NCBI GenBank assembly: GCA_032622095.1
Contig: CP136066.1
Span: 192,746,816-192,810,815 of the forward strand
Source: Siphonodentalium dalli
Taxonomy: Eukaryota; Mollusca; Scaphopoda; Gadilida; Siphonodentaliidae
DNA length: 64,000 bases
Reading direction: 5' to 3'
The notes below the pieces were generated by a model. It did not search any database and had not been told where the DNA came from. It saw nothing but the letters and a program-made list of their open reading frames with translations. The translations under genes were made by a program, and so were the position numbers. Below are positions 1-12,900 of this stretch, piece by piece; positions within the stretch are counted from its first letter, which is position 1; each line of letters begins with the position of its first letter.

Positions 1-555
1 CATTATTATTTCGCCTTCTATTACTGCTGAATTCAATGAGCCATAAATTAATCCGTCGTCATTCGCATTCGGCTGATTAAACTATTGTCTTATACTCGAT
101 GGTAATATAATTGCTGACATCATAAATACGTGCTATATAATGTCGCCATTACTTTGCATTGTTACAATGACTACATGCGTCCATAAAACGGACAAACTTT
201 CCGACAAATGGAGGATTAACTGTTAAAAACAAAGTAATAATTAATTACCTTTTGGGTTATCTACAATGAGATCATTTTAGATAGTACATACAACAGCCTC
301 AATGAAATATTTACAGAACATCGCTTTTTTCCCGACTCACATTTTAACCACGGTCGATTAGCTGTTTGATGAAAATTGGATTATAACAGAAAGATGGGAT
401 TACCGTGTTTAATTTAATTAATGTGTTTTGACTTATTAAAAACTCACTTGCCAAAAGTTTTGCAAGCGGCAGCGCGAACCCTGATCATTCACCATGTTGA
501 TATGTTGAATGCCATAATGTAGTTGTGGCATAATCAACAATACACTACTGTGGAG
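1..555. other. intronic or 5' flanking DNA, nothing recognised
   Basis: AT-rich sequence lying upstream of the first visible KCTD3-like exon. No exon with family similarity and no repeat family seen elsewhere in the window was recognised here. Confidence 0.6.
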
Positions 556-821
556 TTAACCCTTTCATGATGGGAGCTGTGTTGGTGCAGCATTGAAGAT
601 CCTGTGCCAGTGCAGTATCTTATATATGCGAGTCTTCCATCAGTAGCCTCACATATATAAGAGAATGCACTGGCTTACAAGGTCCAAGTAATTATTGTTA
701 GGCCGATGCATTCTCTTATAGATGCGAGGCTCCCTAAGGGAGACTCTCATATATAAGAGAATGCATTGCCACAGGGGTTTTCGCGAAATTTCAGGAAGCT
801 GCAGTCTTGGAAGGGTCAATA
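556..821. mobile_element. P1 double-hairpin TTAA MITE, copy a
   Basis: Starts TTAACCCTTTCATGATGGGA and ends GGAAGGGTCAA, an imperfect terminal inverted repeat. Between the ends lie two hairpins of about 65-70 bp with stems containing TGCATTCTCTTATATATGCG. The first hairpin ends CACTGG, the second is of the CATTGC type. TTAA termini and a CCCTT start resemble piggyBac-type ends; there is no transposase, so it is non-autonomous. Confidence 0.8.
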
Positions 822-899
822 ATTTTTTTTTACAATTAATGGGCAACTGCTGTGCAACAAACCTCAATTTGTTGTTATTTTCTTCTACATTTTTTTCAG

Positions 900-980
900 T
901 TCGGAGATTGACACTTTGTGAAGAAGCTGACTCGTCAACATGTGGAGATGTTCTATTTCATTCCCTTTTCCCCCCTCCAG
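900..980 (+). CDS. KCTD3: KCTD3-like exon a (end of BTB region)
   Basis: Acceptor after a pyrimidine-rich tract ending CAG, donor CCAG|GTAAGT. It encodes [20 protein letters not shown] followed by HSLFPPPG, the conserved segment just after the BTB fold in KCTD3/SHKBP1. It begins with two bases of a split codon, so at least one exon lies upstream, before the window or in its first 900 bases where none was recognised. A double-hairpin MITE ends 78 bp before the acceptor. Confidence 0.92.
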
Positions 981-3900
981 GTAAGTCTCTTCCACAGGTA
1001 TCTTATCCTTGTGTTAACTTCAACTGGATGAAGTAATTTTCACACAACCACAGATCCACGACCATATTCCCCACCCAGATACATGTACACCAGTAAATGA
1101 GTCCCTTTCTAGTTCTGCTTCATGATGTGTGTGAGTGCACCAAGGAAAGAGTATGAAAACTCCATAATGTTTTAATGGGTGGACAAATTATTACCTCAGA
1201 ATTAGGGGCCTGCGAAGCTTTTGAGTATTCGATTCAATTCGAAATCATCACAAAGCTTTGATTTGATTCGATTCGATATCATTGTATTCAAAATTTTGAA
1301 TACGGGGGTTTTGGTTTTCAAATGTTTTCGCGCTAACCAATGCAGATGGCTACAAATCGCTCACTTCCGGATCTCGCAGAATTTGAAGTCTAAAACGTGC
1401 ATAGTGAATGTTGTAACACACACCAGTGGCACCTCTCGTCCTCAACTTAACACCACCATAAACAGAAAGAATTTTAAAATGTAGACATATATTGTTCGTG
1501 TAGTGACTTATACCAATAATAAATACCACATAGATAGCATGTTATTGTCAAGAGCTGCACAGTGTTGTGTAAACAAAAGCCAATGTATGTTACATAATTT
1601 ATTGGTTTGTTACATAGCTCTGTGTAGATCTTGAAGATAACATGCTACATGTATTTACGTGATATTTATGATTGAAATAGGGCACTATAGGCATAACATC
1701 TTTATATATATATGCTTACTAGACACTAGTATCACTGTTTCAATGAAAGTGCATATTTTTACAGCATTACCCACCGCAAACGCTACCCATTCCTTTAAAA
1801 TAAAAACGGCGCTATAGCATAAAATCTTTCTATATTTTAATATTCTTTCTGCTTACTAGACACTATAGTATCACAGTTTCAACGAATGTGCGTATCTTTT
1901 ACAGCATTCCCCATCGTGAACGCTATACCCATTCCTTTTAAATAATTTTTTTTTTATTTTATTTCATTTATGGACCAGTGAGGCTAAGAGAGCCTAGTTT
2001 GTCGGTCCGTGATCAATGTTAATTTTTTAATGTTCATTGGTAATATCTGTTATAGTTGAAGAGTTAGTGGAGACATATATATTAAATATGATTGAAATGC
2101 CCTCATGCGAATTTAAATTACATGTTACACCATGAATCCATTATATACAAAACTCTCATAGAAACCCATGCGGCAACTATACTCAGGTATTGAACAACTA
2201 ATCGTGTACAACTACAACTTAAGTGTTTGGAACGCAAGTTTATGGTACGTATTTGCCTCAAATCTCATAAAATCATGTGTGCCTTGTTTGCGACAAATCT
2301 CACTTGTTTGATTATTTCACTAATTCGGTAATCATATCAGTTAGACAAATGTCAAGTTACTCAGAATTTAGCTTTATACACGAACAATATAATGACACAA
2401 GTAAATATGGTTTTGTTACTCGATTATTTTTGCGGGAAATTTGACTTAAATATTGACGATTTCAACATTTCAATTTCGGGGTTTTGATATTCGATTCAAA
2501 CCAAAATCTAAGGTTTGCAGGCCCCTACTCAGAACTGATTTGCAGCCTAAGACTGCAACCATATATAAACTCTGATTTCGGTTGAATTCACCTTGTGGTA
2601 CAGTTTTGGGTTTTCGTGTATTAAAAACAAACATTGGCGGAAGATTGAGGCATACATGTTCAAAAAGAGTTTCATAGAGAGAGATTGAGCATCTTTAATG
2701 TCTAATTATTAAACATATTCGCAGTTCCTCCACTTCCTGAAGATGAGAAGACTATGGTGACAAATGTCGGTTTACCAGGAGGATCAGAACAGAGATCAAC
2801 TGAGAGGTCATCAGAGTCAGCCAGTGTCAGGACAACATCTTCCACAGCCAGGTATCTACAGAAAAGATAGTATACATGATACAAATTGTGAGAGGGTTGT
2901 TAGGGTCCATGCTACCTGAGCTCATATAAACCCAGGTCTCAGCTTGGAGCAAGGTTAGGGTTTGTGCTGCCAAGCATAACTGCAAAATGTTTTCAGGTTT
3001 TCCATTCCAGAGTCATTCATCTTTGTATATCTTGAAATGTCTGCTTTTTGTCCATCCGATGTCTGTTCAGGTCATAACTTGAACAGTAGTGCTTGAATCT
3101 CATTGACATTTTGTATGGATGTTCCCTACTATGAGGCCATTCAATAGAGGGAGGGTTTTGTTGGGATTTTCCATTTTAGAGTTATTCATCTTTGTTTAGC
3201 TGGAAATGTTGGGGTTTTTTTCCTTCCGACCAGATATCTCAGCCATGGGTTGTTGGATATTTATGAAATTTGTTATGGCTGTTCACCACTATGAGGACAT
3301 TCAATTGAGCAGATAGCATCTCTAAATTTACCCTCTTGGGAACTCAGTCTGCTTAGGCCTCATCTTCTGAGAAGTATCTATAGTATCAAATTAACATTGT
3401 TTTTAATTACTTTTTCCCTTCTGTTTAGTTTCTATATCCTCTAATTTGCAGAAGATAAAATGCATAATCGAGGTGATCAATGGGTGAACATCACCAACTT
3501 GAACTGGGGAACTTCAATCTGATCCCAGGTCTCCCATAGCAGTTGAGGCTTAAGTAGAATGAGGTTCCCAGAGGGTGAATTTGGTGATGCTAGCCTGCTA
3601 TGTGGGGAGCATCACTAAATTCACCCTCGGAGGACGTCATTCTGCTAATGACAGACACACTATTTCAAGGCTTGGCAGGGATTGATATTTATGTACAGTA
3701 ATGCCCTAAATAATCAACTCACTGAGAGCTTTCCGATGAATGGCACAAGCCATATTTCCGACTAAATCCTGAAAAATTACCCATAATTCTGCTGTGGTTA
3801 AGGAGTCAATTATTTAGGGCATTATTTGGACACAATCCATCAGAATGATCATGTAATGTTGCCGAAGTGGACGATCAGTTCGATTCAAATTGTGTAGTAA

Positions 3901-6900
3901 ATATATCGTCGGCCTCGTTATGTTTAGCTCAATAATGGTACAATAAATAAAATTATTTCGATATGATATCGATAAACCGCGAGAACCCTAAATGATAGCA
4001 ACTAATCTATCTGTTAACAAATGAACATGATATTTTACCACAGAACACCAGCAGCTGCTGAAAATATGGCGAGTCACTCACGACAGTCGTCGTTTGACAC
4101 AAGGTCTCTATCCAGTCGAGGTCATTCTCGTAATTCATCTGTTGACACACGGAATAACACCGGTCTACAAGCGGATCCCTCCATTTCTCAGCTCGATATG
4201 ACACTACAAGGTGACTATTTCTTGACTCGGGGAACTCTGAGCCAAATACTTCCAAGAAAATTTCACTTAACCCTTCCGTGGCGGGAGCTTCCTGAATTTT
4301 TGCGAAAACCCTGTTGCCAGTGCATTCTCTTATATATGTGAATCGACCATAGGTCGCCTCGCATATATAAGAGAATGCATTGGCCTAACAAATTTTATAT
4401 TATTATGTTTACCCATACCATGTATGGTAAACATAGTGTCGTTGTCCGGATTGACCACTCGTCGTTCGTCCGTCCGTCCGTCTGTCCGTCCGTCTGTCCG
4501 TCCGTAGACACTTTACGTGTAATGCGATAACTCAAACATTTTCTACCTGATCAAAACCAAATTTTGTATATGGGGTTTTCAGCCCAAAATACAGATCGAG
4601 TTCGAATATGGGTTTGATCCGACTTTTTTTTACAGAGTTATGGCCCTTTTTCGACTTAGAATTCACGCATTCTGCCATAACTCAAACATTTTTTATCTGA
4701 TCGGAACCTAATTTGGTATGTGAGTTTCTCGGCCCAAAATACAGACCGAGTTCGAATATGGGTTTGATCCGAGTTTATTTTACGGAGTTATGGCCCTTTT
4801 TCGACTTAGAATTCATTAATTCTGCCATAACTCAAACATTTTTTATCTGATTGGAACCAATTTTGGTATATGAGTTTCTCAGACCAAGATACAGATTGAG
4901 TTCGAATATGGGTTTGATCGGATGTTTTTTAATGGAGTTATGGTCCTTTGACATATAGTTCACACATACTTCGATAAAGCAACCATTTTTCATCTGATAG
5001 GAGCCAAATTTGGTATATGAGTTTCTCAACTCAAAATACAGAACGAGTTTGAATATGGGTTAGATCCAATTTGTTATAACAGAGATATGGCCCTTTTTCA
5101 ACTAAGAATTATCCAATTATAACCCAAGTAACTTACAATTAATGAATACCTCAGCCTCACAGCTTCTCTGTGAGAGAGATAAAAAGACATGGTTTATTGA
5201 GAGTTATTTATAGCCCTCATATGTTAGCTCTCTATAAGAGACACAAATTAGTGAATTATTGGATAAATTGATTTAGCTATCTTATTAACCACAACTTAGC
5301 CATGTGAATTTATTTAACTAGACCAATGGAGCTCTCCAAGTCCTTGGATATTGGGACTACATTGGATCAAACAGGGCAGAGATAGGTGATTTAACCCCTT
5401 TTACCCATTCCATGTCTTTTAACCTTTTCCATTAAATAAATAATTATATTATTTTGATATCTCACATGGCAATTTGCAACAACATGAATAGAACTGCTTA
5501 CACTATGATAGTGGTGACAGGCTCTAGAGTTTAGATGTTATATTAACCCTTCTATATTGACTCATACATTTCAATAATTTGTGTTATTACTGGTTATTAT
5601 GTACATTTGTCATATACTACTTTAGATCATAACAGTATACTCTATAATTCAACATTAAAAGATTATGATTCTGATTATAACAATTTACTATCGTCAAGGG
5701 ATAGGTTAAACATCTGCCGATCGTGATCGGCCTCTCGTTTTTTATAATTGTTAAAAAATGTAAGAAAAAATAATTAAAAATTGTTAATGAATATAAGAAA
5801 AAATGATAATAATTGATAAAGAATGTAAGATAAACATGATCAAAAATGATAAAATTGTTAAAGAATGTAAGAAAAAATTATATAAAAAAAGAGAAAATTG
5901 TTAAAGGGGTATTGTACACTAAATCCGGCCATTTATGGGACCATCTCCTTTTATACTCAACAGAATATATGCAACAAATGAATGAATTTGAGCCATGAAT
6001 TAGTGCAAAACACATTCATTTACCGTATGCACTATACAAACAACATGGTAATTATAATGAAAATTAATTTATGGCGGGAGTCATAAATTTATTTTAGTTA
6101 TAATTACCATGTTATTTCTATAGTTCATACGGTGGTAAATGAGTGTTTGCACTAATCCATATCTCAAATTCATTCATTTGTTGCATATATTCTGTTGAGT
6201 AAAAAGGAGATGGTCCCATAAATGGCCGGATTTAGTGTAAAATACCCCTTTAAAGAATATAAGACAAAATTATAGAAATTGTTATAGAATGTAAGAAAAG
6301 TTTTTTTAATTTTTTTTTTTTTTTTAAAGAATGTATAAATTATAAAAAGTTGTTAGGCTATTGCATTCTCTTATATATGCGAGGCGACCAAAGGTTACTA
6401 TATAACAGAATGCATTGGCATAGGGTATTTAATGTTGCGTCAGCGTAGCTCCCGTCATGAAAATGTTAAAGAAAGATGCACTTGTGTCTTACTAACATGC
6501 AAGCCTGGAAATAACTCATATTATGGTTGCTTATAAAATGACAGTAACATCTATATAACAAAGTATATGATGTGTGATAGGGGACAGTCGAGACAATTAA
6601 CGATATGGATGGCCTGTTATATAATACTCACATCATTTAAAACCGCCATTAATCAAGACTGCAAATAGCGTGCCTGTCATTTGCAGAATGAGGTCCCCAG
6701 AGGGTGAATTTAGTGATGCTATCCCGCACAGCAGGCTAGCATCACCAAATTCACCCTCTGGAGACCTCATTCTGCTTAGGCCTCATATTCTGGGAAGTAT
6801 TTATTGTATCAAATTAACATTGTTTTTATTTACATTTTCCCTTCTGGGAAGTTTCTATATCCCCTAATATGCAGAAGATAAAATCCATAATCGCGGTGCC

Positions 6901-9900
6901 CAATGGGTGAACATCACCAAATCAACTGGGGAACTCCAATCTGATCCTAGGTCTACCATAGCAGTTGAGGGCCTAAGCAGAATGAGGTCTCCAGAGGGTG
7001 AATTTAGTGATGCTAGCATCACTAAATTCACCCTCTGGGGACCTCATTATGCAAATGACAGACACGCTATTTGCAGGCTTGCCATTAATAGAAAGAATAT
7101 TAAAATACATATCGCATTTATACTATTACTATATTCTTGAGGAAATTTTCCTCATTTGGAAACTGTTATTTTTAAATTATAACCTTTATAAAGGCCATCC
7201 ATGCCTTTAACACTTTTGTTATGGGAGCCAGAGGGGGAGTTTGGTGATGATAGCATGCTGGAGACCTCATTCTGCAAATATCAGACACACTATATCGACA
7301 CTTGGTCTTCTTTATTTTTAGCATACCAGGAGCCGCTGCGAGTAACGATGCTTAAAGGAAACTATAACTGGTTGTGTGCCTCTTACCCACATTTTGTCTG
7401 TTGCTTCAGGTTAGTGTCCATCAGCTGATAATTAACCCCTTCATTACCAAATTGATTCTTCCATCAGTTGTAAAAGTATACATTGGAATTGTCTATTATT
7501 CATCTGGAGGGATGTTCAGGGAATATAAGCAGATGACAGACAATGGAAATTGCAGCAGGAATCCTATACATTGGTGAGAAATGTTCAGATAATAAGTTCA
7601 ACAAACGACCTATGGTTGTTGAACTTATTGTTTAACCCTTTACCCAACAGAACGGCCATGTGCCAATGCATTCTCTTATATATGCGAGTCGACCATAGGT
7701 CGCCTCGCATATATAAGAGAATGCATTGGCTTAACACATTAAAAATTATAAAATTGTTAAAGAATGTAAGAAAAAATGGTAAAAAGTGTTAAAATAAGAT
7801 TATTTTTAGGCCAATGCATTCTCTTATATATGCGAGGCGACCTATGGTCGACTTGCATATATAAGAGAATGCATTGGCACAGGGCATAACTGTAACTATC
7901 ACAATGTGGTCAAGGAGCCGGTTCCAATGATATCCATATTTGTATGGTTCTATTGAGACAGACCGAAGATATTTTAGGCTGTTGAAGCTTTATTTGGCCG
8001 GTTTGTTGGGTAAAGGGTTAAAGTGATGTGAAACACGGTATGATGATCAAATAGAAATTGGAGAATAATCTTGTTCAAAGTTGTAATTTTTACAAATAAT
8101 ATATCCAAATTAACAACACACACCGTCATTCTTATATATTAATTCAATGCAGTAACTCTCGATGGCGAAAGCATTTTCATTAGTTCATCGCCGCTAGATG
8201 CGTCCCGAATCGAGTAGTAAATATTTACAATTGAGCATTGCTCAGGCGATGTTTTCTATGGAGTGGTATGGTCAATTTGCTTCATATTTTCGCCGATGTT
8301 AGTAGAATGTTACATTCCTCCCATTGTCATAGCGCCTGAATACTAACTTATCAGTTTCATGCACCCGAACAATACATAATATGTCTTTAAGCGATAACAA
8401 CTCATCAATGAATATTTAGTAAAGAAAGGGTTAAATTGTGAGGTTTATATGTTTTCTTCTGGTTGGCTGACTGACTTCGTTAAAAACTATATATGGGCAA
8501 AATATTACCTTCAAATATGCAGTATTTTGTCACATAACAACTTCTCAGAAGATTAATTAACACTTAAAGCCACATGGCAGTTTATGCTCCAAAAACACCT
8601 AATAATAGTTGCTTTTCGATGTTTGCTGATATTGAAATAGGTCGATAATTACTTAGAAGTTCCTTTCTATGAGCATTATATGTCCCAGAATGATGCATTG
8701 AAGTCGTAAAAAATACAACTTTTAACACAATGATTGGGTCTCAATAAAAAATACATCCATTTGTAATTAACGGAATCGGAAACGGAATGTCCAAAAATAG
8801 GTATATTGCGTTATCTTAACACAAAACTATTTACAAACTTTACGCACTGCTTTCTCTTTGTTTTAAAGGTACACAATCCAATCAGATGGTCCCCATATCA
8901 TCAATATACAACAACAACATTTCTTCAAAAAACGCTTTAGTTATCAGGATCGATTTATTGCAACAAAATAATGCTAACCACTGTCAATTATGGTATAAAA
9001 TTTCCCAAAACTTGTTTCTGATCAACATTTTGTTCAACAAAATATGGCCATATTATGACTAAAGTATCATGAAATTTGACCGTATTACCACTTGATTTTA
9101 GAGTTATCCATCTTCATCTTGAGAATAACAAACTTCAAAAATCAATATCTGATCACTCTGAGCTTTGATGGGTGGGTTCCTCGACTCGAATAAAATATTT
9201 TTACCCCCGAAGCCAAAGAAATAGTAATTTTAGGAGCGTCTGATCGGATTGAGTACCTTTAATCATCACCTCATTCTGCAAATATTCTGCACCATATTTT
9301 CAAGCCTGATTAAAACACACCTACATGAAACATTTGCCAATCAAAATCATTGGAAACATGTTTTATTCTTATATTTTGCCATGCAATCCTGTACGTCCAT
9401 CTGTCTGGACATCTGTCCGTCCATTTGCTTTTGGTTTCCAGATGATAATATTAGATAGACTCGACTGAATGAAATGAAATTTGGTATGTGGGTTTACTAG
9501 TACAAAATACAGATCATGTTCGAATTTGGGTGCTGCTTGCCAAGTTCCACAAGAGTTATGCCCCTTTTTGTTGGAATTTGCACTCAATTATCATTTCCGG
9601 ATGATAACTTTAGTAAGTCTGAACTGAATTGAATTAAATTTGGTATGTGAGTTACTTGCCCAAAATACAGGTCAAGTTCCAATTGGGTTCCGTCTGCCAA
9701 TTTTCACCAGAGTTATGGCCCTTTGTTGAAACTACCACAGGCATATTTTGCCATGCTCTAGAGATGCTCTTGTTGATCCGTGGAACAGGACAGGAATAAA
9801 AGCAAGAATTACTTGATATATTTGAAGATACAAACCACCATACTGTGTGACCATAGGTCTTTTATTTTATTGGTTTTATCAGAATGAAGGACAGTACAGG

Positions 9901-12900
9901 TTGGCATTTATTATGGACCAGTCCATATATGGAATACCAGGTCGACAGGGTGGCAATAAATGCCAAGGTTGTCAACCCGAATCAAGAAAACTCCAACAAG
10001 ATGGTGGCTGCTGCGGGCGGCAGTCTCGTGAGATTATGGTCCGTCAGTGACGATGGGGAAAGTCGAGAAGTCGGTAAGTTGTCTACAATATTTAATTTTT
10101 ATTATTTTTTATTGAGAACAAAGAATAACGAAGGAGAAAAGACAAAATACATGCACACGTTCATGCTCCCAATCCAGGACTCTGAAGAGCAGAACTCTAC
10201 CATGCCATGGCCCAAGCCTTGAAATAGGGTGTCTGTCATTTGCAGAATGAGGTCCCCAGAGGGTGAATTTAGTGATGCTACCTCGCATAGTGGGCTAGCA
10301 TCACTAAATTCGCCCTCTGGGAACCTCATTCTGCTGAGGTGTAAGCAGAATGAGGTCCCCATAGGGTTAATTTGGTGATGCTAGCCCACTATGCGGGGTA
10401 GCATCACTAAATTCACCCTCTGGGGACCTCATTCTGCAAATGACAGGCTCACTATTTCAAGGCTTGCCTCGGCCTACTTTCTTACCTGTGACATGTCTTT
10501 TAGAAATATTTAAAGCACATATTGTGTTGGGACAATATTTGCAAACACCGTTCAACTTACAGCAAGACGAAGCAGTGATACTAGTTTCTACCTTGACATA
10601 ACTTTGTCCGAAAATTGGCTTTCTTTAATAGCTACAATAATGGTGATAAAAACAATATACCAACTTTTTTTTTTAAATCAGAATAACTTTAAATGTCCCG
10701 TATTAAAGCAGCTAAAGTGGTTGATGAAGTTAACTACAATATAACAGGGTGTTGAAGGAAAACTCCATTTCTTTAGTCTGAACCTCAAATGAGTGTCTAC
10801 CATCGGATGTTTCAAGTAGTTTTTCATTAGTCTGGAATCTGTGTCCTTTACAAGATCATCGTGAAATATTAACTTTCAGTTTGTATTGAGCTAAGGGCAT
10901 GCGTTGATCATATTGAAATCACTCGGCCACTTTTGAAATTGTTTTGGCTCAGAAGCATTATGGTTATTCATCCATGTGCAAGCCTGTAAAATAGCTTGTC
11001 TGACATTTGCAGAATGAGGTCCCGTGAGGGTGAATTTAGTGATGCTACCCCGTACATCGGCTAGCATTACCAAATTCACCCCCTGGGGACCTCATTCTGG
11101 TTAGGTGTCATCTTCTGAGAAGTATCTATAGTCTCAAATTAACATTGTTTTAGTTACTTACCCCGTTCTGTTCAGTTTATATGTCCTCTAATTTATAGAA
11201 GATAACATTCCTGCCAGCCGATGTCCCGGGACGAATTTACCTCAAATGTTTATGGTGTCATCGATTGCCAATTACCGATCTCTGTAAATTAAAATCATTC
11301 ATTTCAAAGTAAAAAGTGGTCGCTTTGTTGCATTTTTTTTAAATAATAAAAGGTGCTAAACAAAAATGGTCATATCAATTCTTGCCGAAATAACATGTCT
11401 CTGGTATCGTAATAGACCTTAGATCAAGATATACACAATAAATTTGTTTTAGCACAAAGCGAAATGAAGACTATTCAGTTTGAAAAGAACTGGTTCTTCT
11501 TAGAACATGCATGAACAAAGACATTTGATAGTAATGACTCACAGTTTATAAATTACTTTGATATCTTGGTTATTGGTTGTGTCGTGTTTTACCGACCGAA
11601 AACAACCCACTACATTTATAATCTCAATATAGGATATATGACTACTGTACAAATCTAAATATGATAAGACGAAAATGCAGACACATTATTTGCAGACTTT
11701 TACTATAAGCATTTTTTATCGGTCGATATTGTGAATGCTATTAGGATATTCAGTAATATCCTAAATAATCTACTCCTTAACCGCAGCAGAATTATGGGTA
11801 ATTTTTCAGGATTTAGTTGGAAATATGACTTGTTGCCATTCATCGGAAAGCTCTCACTAACTTTCCGATGAATGGCAACAAGCCATATTTCCAACTAAAT
11901 CCTGAAAAATTACCCCTAATTCTGCTGTGGTGAAGGAGTAGATTATTTAGGGCATTACTGTATCTAAAAGCCGCCATTATTTTAATGAATCTAGTAATTT
12001 TGGTGAAAGAATCTTAATTCCGACGTATGTTTTATCTATTTATATAAAACCAGAAGTCACAGACAATATTACTTTTCAACACCTTAGTGGTACCCAAGCA
12101 GTATTATTTTGCTAGAAGCTCATCTTGGAAATATTACAAAAACAGTATTTTATCAAAGGTGTTGACCGTGTTTCCAAAATGAAATATTGAACAAGAGTCT
12201 CATTGATATTTTCCATTGATTTTACAGGTGTGTTCAACCTAAATGTCTCGGTCGACTCCCTTTTCTTCATTGGAAGTCAGTTGGTTGCTCTCAGTCAAAC
12301 TGGGAAGGTCGGTGTGTGGCATGCGATGACACAGCATTGGCAGGTCTGTATAAACCTTTTTATAAATTGCTTGTAATATTGTGTGTATAACACCTATTTT
12401 GTAAACTTCATCTTTACACCCTAATGTGGGTATACAGCTTCTTACTGTGGGTATACATTTCTACTGTGGGTGTAAATGGTCAAACATAATTTCATGTGTT
12501 GAAGGTTTATACTAGGTAGAACTACATCATAGTTAGCAAAATAGTTCCTATATCTCTTTCATTTAACATCGGAAGCTGTCATTATATCAATTAGATATGA
12601 GGAAAATTGCCTGCATTTCAATCAAATGGAGCTTCCTAGTGTTATATATGAAATAGGAAACATATAAATGGTAATTCCAAGTGACTGATCGCTCAGAAAC
12701 AGGCTGACGTCATGAGGTAAATGTATGCATCACTACGCATGACGCACATACCTTATAGCGTCGTGTTTGCATCTTTCAGTTTGGTTAAAAATTCATAGTA
12801 TACAGCGGAGTTGTTGAATTCGCGGAACAAATCAAAAGTAATAATTATGGCATAAATAAAATACATGTATAGTAGCCGAGAGTACAAAATATTCACCACT

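Larger units (their letters stand above)
4267..6469. mobile_element. P1 MITE copy b, split by two nested insertions
   Basis: Starts TTAACCCTTCCGTGGCGGGA, ends GCTCCCGTCATGAAAATGTTAA. The left hairpin is at 4314-4384 and the right at 6360-6417. Comparison with copy c (31652-32143) shows the internal AT-rich part interrupted by a Helitron-like element (about 4406-5737) and a TTAA foldback (5901-6253). With both removed the parts join as in copy c. Confidence 0.8.

Noticed and set aside
649-867. Recurring short proteins with CILLYMR / RIYKRMHW
   Set aside because: They are translations of the P-family hairpin stems on either strand and recur wherever a hairpin lies (4021, 7550, 25442, 36976, 56061).
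4007-4255. Minus-strand frame opposite a KCTD3-like exon
   Set aside because: Shadow of the exon at 4044-4210, whose plus-strand phase and splice sites are consistent with the gene.
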